From Chara braunii (Eukaryota > Streptophyta > Charophyceae > Charales > Characeae): a stretch of 39,484 nucleotides of DNA. The stretch lies in the NCBI GenBank assembly GCA_003427395.1, contig BFEA01000856.1, positions 131,727-171,210 on the forward strand. Reading direction: 5' to 3'. Positions within the stretch are counted from its first letter, which is position 1; every line of letters starts with the position of its first letter. The position numbers and the translations under genes are program-made. The notes below the pieces were generated by a model, which was not told the DNA's origin, made no database searches, and saw only the letters and a list, made by a program, of their open reading frames with translations. Shown here piece after piece: positions 9,895 to 19,599 of this stretch.

Positions 9895-11285
9895 AGCTCC
9901 ACTCGTCAACACTTGCACAAAAGACAAAACATATGGCAGCGTATGATTCCATGTTCTAGAAGAAGATTCATTCGAGTTTTGCACTCTTTTTTTTTTTTTT
10001 TTTTTTTTTTCCCTTTTCCTACGAGTTGTGGCCCTAAGGGCCTAGCTCCACTCGTCAGCACTTGCACAAAAGACAAAATATATGGCATCGTACGATTCCA
10101 TGCTATAGCAGAAGATTCATTCAAGTTCTGCATTTTTTTTATTTTTTTATTTTTCGTTCTTTTGTTTAACTTTTCCTACGGGCTGTGGCCCTAAGGGCCT
10201 AGCTCCACTCGTCAGCACTTGCACAAAAGACAAAACATATGGCAGCTTATGATTCCATGTTGTAGCAGAAGATTCATTTTTTTTTATTTTTTATTTTTTT
10301 TTAAAAAGAGGATGACGGCCCTGAGATATTATCATTGATTCGTAACAAACTTTTTTCTCTTCTGAGGAAGACGACGTATGCTTGCTGATCGATCTGGACC
10401 ATATGCGGTCTCTGATTCACCATTCGTCCATTTGGAACTGCTCATGAATCTGAACCATACAGTGTTCTTTGTTCAGGATTTCTTCGTTTGTCAGAACCGA
10501 CGTTTTTGGATCTGACACATCTGTGGTTCCCAGTTCAGGACTTGTCCGTTCGGAATCGATCCTTCGTCTAGACCTTTTGCTGTTCCTGGTTCACTCTTCA
10601 TCCATTTGGAACAGACACAACTGGATTGCTCCTGCATCTGGACCATTTTCCGTTCCTGGTTCATGATTCACCCGTTCCGATCTGACTTTTGGACCATCCG
10701 TGGTTCCCGGTTCACGGCTTGTCCGTTAGGCACTCCAGCAGGACCGTTTGCTGCGCCTGGTTCACTGTTTCTTGGCTTGTCATTGACTGTACTGGATTGT
10801 TCCTGTGTCTGGACTATTTGTTGTTCCTGGTCTAAACCTAGTCCATTTGGATTTATTAAAAAAAAAAAAAAAAAAAAAGATATCATCATTGAGCTGACCG
10901 GCCCCAGGCAGTTCAGGTAATTCAGAAATATCTGGTTTTATTCATTTAGAACCATCATCTGTATTCGAACTCTGGTCTGCATTTCAACAGTTCATGGGTG
11001 TACCCACTAATATGGCTCTTGGATGAAGATTCATTCGAGTTCAACACTTTTTTTTTTTTTTTTTTTTTCCTTTTCCTACGAGCTGCACTGCTCCACTCGT
11101 CAGCACTTGCACAAAAAATGAAACATACGGCAGCATATGATTCCATGTTGTAGCAGAAGATTCATTCGAGTTCTGCATTTTTTTCTTTTCTTTCTTTCTT
11201 TTGTTTTCTTTTTCCTACGAGCTGTGGCCCTTAGGGTCTAGCTCCACTCGTCGGAACTTGCACAAAAGACAAAACATATGGCAGC
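9895..11285. repeat. Tandem about 155-bp units with internal poly(T)
   Basis: Units start at 9895, 10046, 10203 (truncated), 11091 and 11242 (partial). Each begins CTCCACTCGTCA, continues CACTTGCACAAAAGACAAAA and GATTCCATGTT, then GAAGATTCATTCGAGTT, a long T tract, and CCTACGAGCTGTGGCCC. The array is interrupted between about 10300 and 11030 by the minisatellite below. The A tail on the minus strand suggests a retroposon monomer that was later tandemly amplified; the family is not recognised. Confidence 0.7.
10390..10860. repeat. Degenerate minisatellite, about 70-80-bp period
   Basis: Repeated phrases such as GTTCCTGGTTCA, TCCATTTGGAAC, TCTGGACCAT and GTCCGTT recur with strong divergence, followed by an A21 tract near 10858-10878. 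Nothing here is coding. Confidence 0.55.
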
Positions 11286-11855
11286 GGAGTTTTGGAGATG
11301 TGGTGAGTATTGGAGGGAAGCCCTGAAAATCACGTGGTGAGTTGGCCTGCTACTGCCCAGTGATCCCATAACTGCCGAAACACGGAGCTTAATGCGAATC
11401 TACACCATATATAGTCCGCGTGCTACGGCTTTGCAATTTGCCTGAGAGCTGCCTCTTTCACAGCGGGAGGGTCCTTGCTCTCTCTCTCTTGGGGCCGACC
11501 AGGCAGGAGCCGCCGACCATCTGGGGGGGGGGCAACTCTGACCCTATGCTAAAAAAAAAAAAAAAAAAAAAAAACCTGAAGGGCTTCATTTGCAACTTGA
11601 TTTTCGAAAGGGAGGGGCATGTTTGGCCACCCCACCCTGTTAACAGGGGTCAAATTTTTTTATTTTTTTTACTGTTTTTAGTGTTCGGGCCCATAGGGCC
11701 ACTTGTCCGAGGCCCAACGCGCGAATTCCGTTTTTTGAAATTTGCTGCGGCACCCTTGTTTTCACCTTAAACGCGATTCCACGGGGGTCCAGTGGCCCGT
11801 TGAATGGATGAACGGGCGTTGAATTCCGTCCGTTCTGCGTTCAAAAGATACACAG

Positions 11856-11863
11856 CCCAAGAA
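11856..11863. repeat. 8-bp target-site duplication, right copy
   Basis: CCCAAGAA, partner of 9243-9250. Removing the element plus one copy rejoins the gypsy RT reading frame as AFLG-LESYYQRF. Confidence 0.8.
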
Positions 11864-12862
11864 GGCTCGAGCCTGCGTTAGTGACGTGGGAACCGAGGCT
11901 TCTTTCACCGCCGCGACTTTTCTCGAGCCTGGCCGCAATCGTCCACGTGTCACGGCATAGCCCGGGAACGAAATTTCTGAGAGGAAAAATTCGCTCTTCT
12001 CAAGCGCAATCTTAAACCCAGCGTCTCTCAATGCACCTAATGTCCATTCGATGTGTTGCGCGTGCTCGTGATAGGTCTCTGAATAGACCATGATGTCGTT
12101 CATGTATACGATCACGCAGAAGTTAATCATTCCCTGCGTCAGCCGTGTCTTGTTGACGAAGTTCTGGAACGTCATGTTCATCGCTCGCTAAAAGGTGGCA
12201 GGCGCATTGCAAATCCCCATCGGACACCGAACCCACTGCCACGTGCCCTCAAACAACACAAACGCCGTTTTCGGCCGATCTTCTTCTCGTACCAGAATAT
12301 GATGGAAGCCATGCCGAATATCAAACTTCCTGAAATAATTAGCGCATCCGATCGCATCCAACAGATCATCAATCCGGGGGAGGGGATACACATCTTTGAT
12401 CGTGATTTCATTCAGCTTGCGATAATCAATGCAAATGTGAATCGCTCCGTTTTTCTTTGGTACTAACACTACAGGAAAATACCAAGGTCTGGTAGCGGGT
12501 TCAATCCAACCGCTGGCTTCGAACTCCCGAATTCGTTTGAGAGCCTTTTTGCGTTCAATCAAGGAAAATCGATAAGGTTTGCAATGAATCGGGGAGTGAT
12601 TTCCTGTCTGAATTTCATGTTGGATTACTAATGACAACCCAATGTCAGTGTCTGACACACTAATCGCTTTTTGATATTCCGTTAGAATATCCGCAATTAC
12701 CCGGTGGATTTCATCTGGCACATACTGTGGAACGCGTAGTTCGAAGAGTTGGTCCCAAATCCAAACTTCAATCTGTTTCGTGCTCGCCTGTTTTGCCAAG
12801 TCGGGTGGGGGCGCCGAGATGAATGAATGGTCCGATCGCCAGGAGAACACCGTGGCCATCAT
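11864..12862 (-). pseudogene. Gypsy reverse transcriptase (palm/fingers)
   Basis: Copies element RNA into cDNA. Visible motifs are PYRFSLIERKKALKRI, a fingers segment ending VVLVPKKNGAIHICIDYRKL, KFDIRHGFHHI (the first catalytic Asp is kept) and CPMGICNAPATF. The usual Gln after APATF is a TAG stop (about 12187-12189), a CAG-to-TAG type change. In the next part the active-site motif reads YMND instead of Y-x-D-D: the first catalytic Asp of the pair is Asn (near 12098-12100), again a G-to-A type change. Either lesion inactivates the enzyme. The frame begins immediately after a TAG at 12863-12865 that separates it from the protease frame without changing frame. The distal end is cut by the transposon at 11855. 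Confidence 0.92.
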
Positions 12863-14917
12863 CTAGGCATCTTCTTCCCGGATGGCCACGTGTCCTTCCG
12901 GGGTAATCCCGTCACAAGCATCCTGCCATGGCACTTCTTTTGTTGCAATCTTTATCCCCAGTCCGTCTGTTTCTGCTTCGAAACGCCCAGGGGGTTCCAG
13001 AGAGCTTGCCTCCGGCCCCAAGCGTAACAATCTCACTTCTTTAGCTGATGTTAGTAAGGACTTGGGTAAATCCGTGATATCACAGTAGTGCTTCTTGTCG
13101 CTGTACCGGGCGAGGAGAGGGGTGATTCCTTTGTACAGGGTTTGAGGAAGTTCCAAAGAATCGACCATCCTCGAAATCTGTACGAGGGGCTCACCCAAGA
13201 TCATCGCCTTGGTTCTTTGAATTTTTCGGCTGGTCAGTTGCATCGTTTTTGCTATCGTTCTTGGCGGAGGGTAAAAAACACGTTGTCGTGCCAATTTTAA
13301 GATCTCTGGATCATCTTCGTTACTGCTTTCCGCCTCATTAGTTGATGACTTTTCCTCTGCGGGTTTATCCGAGGAGATCATGCGGAGAGTCCCTGCCATC
13401 ATCGGCGAAAGTCGCGGAACCACGTTAATGGTAGTGCGAAGGGTCAATTGCATGAGCACGGCGTAGGGTTTTCCTCCTGTATTTCGGAGGACGATCGATC
13501 GTCGTTCGAAGTCCAGGTTTGCTCGCAACGCCACAAGGGCAGGAAGTCCGAAAAGAACGTCGTACGTATTGACATCTAGTACTACGACATCCCCAAGCGC
13601 GTGCACTTTACCCAAGCGGAAAGCGACGTTGGTCATTCTTCCCATAGTTTTGATATTTTCTTCATCTGCCGAAACGAGCTGGTCTTTCTTAGTGAGCATG
13701 ATCAGATCGGTTTTCCTTCCTGCCCTTTCGACCACTCTCAGTGAGATAGCCAACACAACTGCACCTGAATCTATAATCGCGTTGTAAGGAATTCCCCAAA
13801 TTTCAATATCACACTCCGCGAACTTCCATGGAATTGGTTTAATCCGTAAGAAATGATCGTCTTTTTGAATTAATCCCACCCGTATTGGATCCGAAGCACT
13901 GATCGGGTTTTCTTCCGGCGCGAGGCCCTTGGCTTTGGCACTTGGTGTTCGGGCGAGGGCAAATCGCTTTCGGTTTGCTTTGCAATGCTGTAGCATTCGC
14001 TCGTTGGCTTGCTCAAAGATCGAGAGTAGATGACCGATCGGTAGTGGAATCCGATGGTCCAGGGCTCGGATGATGTTTAATACATCGATCTCTCCTGTGA
14101 CGAAGGTTGGCCCTTCCGATTCCATTTCTCGTAGGGATGGTCGCCATTCCGCCACTTCTTTCGGTTCCGGTGCTAGTCTGATGGTTCCGATCATTCCAAG
14201 CCCGGGGTATCCCAGCGATACATACTGATCTAGCGGGATTAATTCGGCGGCCTCTTCCAAGGTAGCCAGGGCGCTTCCCCCACCCTCTACTTCCTCCATC
14301 AGGGCCCCGACTCTCCTAGGTCCGTTGGAGATGGGAGCCGCCGCCATAGGCGCGGCTCCGATCCGCTGTTGAGGGGGTCGGTGGGGGCAATCTCGGGCTA
14401 GATGCCCGGCCTGATGATAGGCGTAACATACATTTAGATTGTTCGCAGCTCCCCCAAGAGCAGGGGTCGGGGCTAATCCTTGCTGCATCGGAGGGGCACG
14501 CACCGCAATGGGTCGCATGTTCCTCATCATGGCTTCCAGGCGAGCATTGTGCTCTCGCTGCTCCTTTTTGCTTTCTTGGATCAAACTAATCAAGGTTTTG
14601 GTAAGTTCGAACATGGTCGCTGATTCGTTCGATTGTGGGGAAGCCTCAACTGGTGGCGGGGGTAACGCTCTGACGGGTAGAGGCATCACAGGAGCGGAAG
14701 TGCTCGTAACCTCGCTCAGGAGTACTTGCTTGGGGCCTATCTGTTCCATGTAGGTGACAGGTTCTGATACAAACTCCATGTTTTTGAACTTATTCTGTAA
14801 GGCAGCCAACTCAGCCCTCGCTCGGGTGAGTTCGGTCGAATCCCCTTCTCTAGGATAGTCCTCTCCTTCCAGGAAGTTCGCCGCGAACTTTCGTTCCATT
14901 TCTTCCGCGGCAGCCAT
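12863..14917 (-). CDS. Gypsy gag C-terminus, zinc knuckle and protease
   Basis: 684-codon open frame, in the same frame as the gag segment upstream (from which it is separated by a TAA and 33 bases) and as RT downstream (separated by a TAG). Residues 1-60 are helical and end the capsid-like region. Residues 164-177 form a nucleocapsid zinc knuckle in which the second Cys is Tyr (C-x2-Y-x4-H-x4-C), so zinc binding is probably lost. A Pro/Ala-rich linker follows. Residues 380-386 (IIDSGA) are the active-site loop of a retropepsin-like aspartic protease, with LDVNTYDVLFGLP about 70 residues on as its conserved second half. The remaining 200 residues are a linker to RT. It probably does not start independently at ATG 14917; that Met looks internal to the original polyprotein. 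Confidence 0.88.
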   Translation of the reverse strand: MAAAEEMERKFAANFLEGEDYPREGDSTELTRARAELAALQNKFKNMEFVSEPVTYMEQIGPKQVLLSEVTSTSAPVMPLPVRALPPPPVEASPQSNESATMFELTKTLISLIQESKKEQREHNARLEAMMRNMRPIAVRAPPMQQGLAPTPALGGAANNLNVCYAYHQAGHLARDCPHRPPQQRIGAAPMAAAPISNGPRRVGALMEEVEGGGSALATLEEAAELIPLDQYVSLGYPGLGMIGTIRLAPEPKEVAEWRPSLREMESEGPTFVTGEIDVLNIIRALDHRIPLPIGHLLSIFEQANERMLQHCKANRKRFALARTPSAKAKGLAPEENPISASDPIRVGLIQKDDHFLRIKPIPWKFAECDIEIWGIPYNAIIDSGAVVLAISLRVVERAGRKTDLIMLTKKDQLVSADEENIKTMGRMTNVAFRLGKVHALGDVVVLDVNTYDVLFGLPALVALRANLDFERRSIVLRNTGGKPYAVLMQLTLRTTINVVPRLSPMMAGTLRMISSDKPAEEKSSTNEAESSNEDDPEILKLARQRVFYPPPRTIAKTMQLTSRKIQRTKAMILGEPLVQISRMVDSLELPQTLYKGITPLLARYSDKKHYCDITDLPKSLLTSAKEVRLLRLGPEASSLEPPGRFEAETDGLGIKIATKEVPWQDACDGITPEGHVAIREEDA

Positions 14918-14950
14918 GATTTGCTGTAACGTGTGAGTGATGGGGGAAAA

Positions 14951-15427
14951 TTACTTTCGCAACTTAGCCCTTATTGTTCGGCTGCGAAGCCCGTCGATGA
15001 ACAGGTCTCTCCCTACTTGCTCACCTCGCTCAGTTTTCACGAACATCCTGTAAAATTGGTTTCGATATTCTGCCACGGATTCCAAAGGTTTTTGCACTCG
15101 GTCCTTGATCATATACAGCGCTTGCTCAGGGTGAACGTAGTCGAATCGGTTCATGAAATCCCGTTCAAAGGTCGGGAGGTCAACCCACACATAGGTACTG
15201 AACCAATGATGAGCGTCCCCTCCCAGGCGGGCGGGAATGTTGATCTGTGCTTCATGGTCAGTATATTGTTGTGCTCTAAGTGTGGCCAGCCATGCTCCTG
15301 CGAGATGGTGTGCCGGATCAAACAGATAAAGATCTGGTGGCGTCATGGGAGCTCGTGCACGTGGGGCGGGTTGATTTGGTGGATTAGGATTTAGTGGCAG
15401 AACTAGGTTTTGCACATTGGCAGCCAT
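14951..15427 (-). pseudogene. Gypsy gag N-terminal (capsid) segment
   Basis: First ATG after the primer-binding site (15427), giving MAANVQNLVLPLNPN. The frame stays open upstream into the LTR, but that part lies before the priming site. The capsid-type retrotransposon gag domain is recognisable from LAGAWLATLRAQQ, HHWFSTYVWVDLPTFERDF, ESVAEYRNQFYRMF and LFIDGLRSRTIRAKLRK. Gag normally continues with helices of the form THTLQQIMAAAEEMER; that text follows directly in the same frame, but only after a TAA at 14951-14953. The TAA therefore truncates Gag inside the capsid domain in this copy. Confidence 0.85.
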
Positions 15428-15564
15428 ATTGGCTGCTCGTCGGTTAGCCGATCTGCTTCGGGTGATGATAGGGTCGCGTCTATGCGCGTTCCGAGGGCGA
15501 GGTCGCCCGCGGTTAGCCAGGTCGCCTAACCAACGTGCTATCAATCCTAGGACCCTAGCCACGT

Positions 15565-15581
15565 GTCGGGCTCCGATACCA
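15565..15581 (-). promoter_or_regulatory. Primer-binding site, initiator tRNA-Met type
   Basis: On the minus strand TGGTATCGGAGCC directly follows the 5' LTR. It matches the complement of the plant initiator tRNA-Met 3' end (TGGTATCAGAGC...) apart from one A-to-G change. It sets the inner boundary of the 5' LTR at about 15582 and fixes the orientation of the element. Confidence 0.88.
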
Positions 15582-17937
15582 ACGTCACGCCCAGCGCGAC
15601 TTCCTGATCGGAGTGGGATGTGGGCCTGGAAGTGCGAAAAGGGGTGTGCCAAGGATTTTTGGGAAAGTGGGGGAGTCTTAAAGGTATGAGTGCAATTAGG
15701 CGAGTGCGTGCGCAGGGGACTCACGGTTCGATGGGGCCGGGGCACTGTGGGCGACGGTTTACGGGGAAATCCCTCCGCGGTGGAGGTGGTCCCGCAAAGT
15801 TAGGCCGTCGGGGGCCGCCACGTGGTGCAGGCCGCCGCGTACTTGGATTTGGCCTTCGGAATTCCAGAGTTCTCTGTTCGCCGCTACGTCGGTAGTTCAC
15901 GCAAAACATACTGGGCCAATAGGGGGCTATGGACGGCCATGAAACGACACTGAGTTGGTGATACGGGAGAAAAAGGCGGAAAGGAGGGAAACTGGTGGTG
16001 ATGACAACGAATCCCGGGTGGGTGAAGTAGTAGGTGTGGTCGGGGGAAGGGAACTCAGAGCACCGAGGGTCGCTAGAGGTGGCGCATCGGAATTCCTGCG
16101 GACATAGTCGATTCTCCATGTGTTAGGGGTATCACGTCCTTATGAGCTCGTTTATCCACGGGGTGAAATAGTCTGGGTCGTAGGATGAGTCTGAGCTCCG
16201 AGATCGTGTCATGGTATCATCGTCGATGGGATAACTCGGGTCGGGATATCGTCACCGCGCACGAGCACGTGCAGGGCAGGCAAACACTCAGTGGCGCCTC
16301 GGCGTGCACGTGTGGGATGATGGTTCCGCCGCGAATCCCTCCGGGGTGAGCGAATCGTCGCACGGGAATGCGTGTAAGGGCGCGACTTGAATCGCGTTTA
16401 CACGTGTTTCCGTGCAGCGTTCGCGGGGCCAGACTTTGGATCGTCTAATTGCTTTGGATTATGCAAGATGCAACCATATCACAACCCCCATCATGAGATA
16501 AGCAAAAGCGAGAACAAAATCGCTATCGGGGCCAGATTCCTATCCCATCTACCGCTGCATTAGGTGCGGGCAAAGATTCGACACAAACGAAAAGTAAGGA
16601 TAGGGATTCTCAACAAAAAGATAGACAAGCAGACATAACACCCATACATCCATACATCCGACAATCATATACATAATGCAATCGGGACGGACATCGCAAC
16701 GACAAGTGTGAGCAAAAACCCAAGGCCAGATTTTAGGAAGCCGAAACGAAAATAAGAACGGGCAAACCGCTCGGAGCCGCAATCAAAATATATATACACA
16801 GATGAAGAGGGGGAAGAGATAAAGAAACAGCAAATCCACGTCCATCGGCCATCAACTCTCTCCTCCTCTCTCTCTCTCTTTCCGATGCGGACAGTCCGTC
16901 GTCACGCACCAACCCACAAAGTCGTCACCCCGCTTAGTCCTCCCGCACCCGTCAGATTCGCCGGTGCCCACAGTCCGTCGTGGCCCACGTCAATCCCGCG
17001 CGTTCGGCAACTAGCCCGTTGGGTCGCCCAACTCCTGCTCTACTCACCTCTTACTTCGCTCGTGTGCCGACCCTTCCTGATCACGGAACCCCGAGCTTCC
17101 AACAACGGGTTAAGAGAGCTGACTAATCGCGCAACCAAAATTTATAGCGTGCATGCATGCGCGAAAGGACACGGAATTACCAAGACTTAGAGTGAAGATT
17201 AGAGAGGGGACGCCTGCGTTTTGCATGATCGGTCGCGGCGTGGGGGACGTAACCCTTCTCCACGCATCGATCCGAGCATGCAAACTGCGGCCTACGAAAA
17301 TTTCAGCAAAAGAAAGAGAGGGAGGGCGGGAGAGACGAACTGCAAGAACAAGGATACGGTTACAATGGCGCCCGCCCAAAATCACAGTTACACACACAAT
17401 TAAGGGCGCCCATTAATCAGAGTACCGTTGCAGCCGCATGAAGAAGCGCGTGGACAAAAGGCACCGCGCGGCGAAAAAAGTCGTAATTACTGAATTCGTA
17501 AATTCCTATCTAATGCGAAAAAAAGCAAAAAGCATACATTCCTGAAAGAAAGTCTAAAATTATGAGAGCCATCGGGGCTCGACAAAATTCGAAAAAGATT
17601 CAGAAGAAAATTCAAAAGAACGAAGAATTTTCCCGCGCGATGTCCGCGCCAAAAAGATCGGAACCGAAACGAAAGAAACGACGTCAACATTCATTAATCG
17701 CGCGCGCGGTGGCGCGCCAGACATCCATCCGACCAATCACTCAACCGGCCTCACGATACACACCCAGCTCCGAGCCCAGCCCTTCGAAAAGGAGCGACGA
17801 AAAAGACGAAAAAGCAAGGGTACTGATGCAATTTTCCACCGATCCCGATTTCCCGTAATTGGCCTAATCTTCCCAGCTTAGGACCCCTCGTTGCAACCGC
17901 GCAGAAAGTCGCGCGTTACAGAAAGTGGTTCGTTACA
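15582..17937 (-). repeat. 5' LTR of the gypsy element
   Basis: 2,356 bp, partner of 2111-4464. On the minus strand it starts TGTAACGAACC and runs to the primer-binding site. It should carry the promoter; a TATA-like box is at 17140-17146, and AT-rich TATATATA at about 16789-16797 is an alternative. The outer flanks of the two LTRs do not show a clear 5-bp duplication (AGCAC versus AGGCG on the minus strand). Confidence 0.92.
17140..17146 (-). promoter_or_regulatory. TATA-like box in 5' LTR
   Basis: Minus-strand TATAAAT in the context CGCTATAAATTTTGG, about 790 bases into the LTR. It is kept in both LTRs. Transcription would begin about 30 bases lower. This is inference from the motif only. 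Confidence 0.4.
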
Positions 17938-18871
17938 GTGCTGCTCCACCTTCCATGCTTTCCTAGTGATCGAGGCAGTCGGGATGGCGTGTCGTGAAAT
18001 ACAGCGCGCGGGCTTTGGATGGTGAGAAAGCAGCCCCCCCTTTCCAGCAGAAGGCTTGAGAGGAGGGCGGCTCCTCTGGTGTCAAGATCTTGTAAGGCGT
18101 GCAGGTTGGTATGGAGGTCAGGTACGGAGATGCCAGGATGCCATGGCGTAAGAGTGCAAAGCACTCCCTACCCACTCAAGGGCTAGGCTACGCCAGGGCA
18201 CTGTCGCCATAGCTCTCACACAGCTATGGTGCCTGGCAGGGTAGGAGCCTCCTGGAAGAGATCAGCATCCGCGTACCCCAACGTTGCGTCCTACACAGCC
18301 GCCGCCGCCGACCGGGCGCCGCCACCACCGCTATTGCTGCTTCGTTAGCGCACATTTCGCGCGCCCCCCCTATTCTTTCAGATTTGAAAAACTCCGTTTC
18401 AGCAAGTTAAAGTAAAATTCAGCTTAGGGCACCGTTAGCCAATGGGCTGTGAGCCAATGGGCTGTGAGCCATGGAATTCGTCCCCGCTTTTTCTGGGTGT
18501 GTGCTGCATTCAGCCAGTGGGCTGGGTCCTTGTTGCTGAAGGGTCATTATGATATTTGGCAGTACACACTACTTTGTTTTTTTTGTGTCCGCCTTTTTGT
18601 GCATGCCAAGCACTGTAGCAAGGTCACAATGTTGCCCCCCCCTAAAAAAAAGTCTGGAAAACACAAACCCTGCTACAGTGATTTTGAAATGAAATCCCCC
18701 CAAAAAAAAAAAAAAAAAAAATTAAAATGAAAGAAAAAGGAACAAATGGTGAAAGCTCGTAAATGAAATCCCCCCCCCCCAAAAAAAAAGAAATATTGAA
18801 ATGAAAGAAAAAGGAAAGCTCATAGGGAAAGCCAGGAACACTCCGAGGTGTTCTCGGGTCTCGCCGCACGG
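17938..18871. other. Gene-free flank between gypsy and palindrome element
   Basis: No supportable gene. It contains a CCG-rich run near 18301-18330, a tandem pair of a 15-base GAGCCAATGGGCTGT unit near 18436-18470, and C8-10/A8-20 homopolymer blocks with near-duplicate text around 18690-18830 (GAAATCCCCCC then A tract, AAATGAAAGAAAAAGGAA). CACTCAAGGGCTAGG near 18172 weakly resembles the repeat at 752 and 1139. Confidence 0.6.
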
Positions 18872-19005
18872 CACATGAAACGAAAACTAAACGAGTGCAT
18901 CTGCCCGCCAAAGGTGGCAAAATACACTTGTTACTATTTATAGCAAACAGATGAACCTGGCCATTTTCTGGGGGAGGATACATTCGATTCCTTTTTCGTT
19001 CCGTG
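18872..19005. repeat. 135-bp conserved palindromic element, copy 1
   Basis: 134-bp unit with imperfect inverted ends (CACATGAAACG ... CGTTCCGTG). Its middle reads CAAAGGTGGCAAAATACACT ... ATTTATAGCAAA ... ATGAACCTGGCCATTTTC. The middle is nearly identical to 32110-32244. Direct flanking duplications are not clear, so I cannot assign a transposon superfamily. Confidence 0.7.
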
Positions 19006-19582
19006 GCAGCAGCAGGTGAAGCAAAATATTCGGTGAATAATCTGCGCAGACAAACAGAAAATGAATGTTGTTCTTTTTTTTTTTTTTGGGGGGGGGGGGG
19101 ATGTTTTTTTTTTTCAAAAAAAAGGGGCAAAAAAAAAAAAAAAAAAAAAAAAAAAGACCACTCTCGAATCTCGAAAATTCGAGAGTTGGGCACCGCCACA
19201 CAGCCTCCAGAAAAAAAAAACACTCAGATCTCTTTGAGAGCTGTCAGAACGCCGGTTTCGAGGGCCTTCTCGAAATGATGTTTGAGCCCAGCCTGCAGCC
19301 TCGGGGTTTTCGTGATACCGCCCGTCGGCGCTGAGTTTGTGGTCCATTTCGAGAGTTGTCAGGCCATTTTTCTGATGGCTGCGCCATAGTTTGGACGGTA
19401 GTGCGCGGAAGGAGAACAGTGCAATCTCGGCAGCAACTCTTGAAAACGCACCTTCTTCGAGAGGCGGAAAGTACCGGACACGCTTCCAATTCAAGAGTTT
19501 GACTCCGCCACACAGCACTACCGAATCAGGCCGCGGAGAGCATCCACGTTCGAGAGGAAAAATATTGAATGTGCTATGTGGC
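19006..19582. repeat. TTCGAGAG-rich repeat segment, left of LINE-A
   Basis: Contains long homopolymers (T15G12 near 19073-19100, A28 near 19128-19155). Many TTCGAGAG/CTCTCGAA motifs follow, including a perfect foldback CTCTCGAA...TTCGAGAG at about 19162-19186. The same motif continues on the other side of LINE-A (31979-32030), consistent with one older element split by the LINE. Confidence 0.55.
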
Positions 19583-19599
19583 GAAGCTTAGGGCCTTTT
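19583..19599. repeat. 17-bp target-site duplication of LINE-A, 5' copy
   Basis: GAAGCTTAGGGCCTTTT, identical to 31962-31978 immediately after the LINE poly(A). Confidence 0.88.

Larger units (their letters stand above)
9251..11855. mobile_element. Non-autonomous DNA transposon, copy 1 (8-bp TSD)
   Basis: A 2,605-bp insertion in the gypsy RT/RNase H junction. It begins CTATGTGTCCGAAAATCG and ends GATACACAG, with 8-bp target duplications. Both subterminal regions are dense in TTCAACG/CGTTGAA motifs. Its ends match those of the 28515-29539 insertion but in opposite orientation: the left end here equals the right end there, and a GGGCCTCGGACA block lies near the other end of both. The 8-bp TSD and subterminal repeats are typical of hAT elements, although CTATG is not the usual CAGGG end. 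I see no transposase frame. The inside is filled with poly(T)-bearing tandem units, a degenerate minisatellite and homopolymers, so it is probably mobilised in trans. Confidence 0.82.
2111..17937 (-). mobile_element. Ty3/gypsy LTR retrotransposon, decayed
   Basis: This is a complete-looking element read right to left: 5' LTR, primer-binding site, gag, protease, RT, RNase H, integrase, two further ORFs, 3' LTR. The order RT-RNase H-integrase defines Ty3/gypsy rather than copia. Without the 2.6-kb insertion at 9251-11855 it is about 13.2 kb, at the large end for plant gypsy elements. Most of gag and pol reads in one frame, broken by stops (TAA 14951, TAG 12863, TAG about 12187, TGA 7469) and frameshifts in RNase H and integrase. 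The RT active site is also altered, so the copy cannot encode its own enzymes. The two LTRs look about 95% alike in the blocks I compared, so the insertion is neither brand-new nor ancient. I found no clean target-site duplication. Confidence 0.93.

Noticed and set aside
2111-17937. 5-bp target-site duplication for the gypsy element
   Set aside because: Outer flanks (AGCAC and AGGCG on the minus strand) agree at only 3 of 5 bases, and LTR edges are uncertain by a few bases.
18642-19223. 193-codon Phe-rich minus-strand frame
   Set aside because: Driven by A/T and G/C homopolymers translated as Phe, Lys, Gly and Pro runs.
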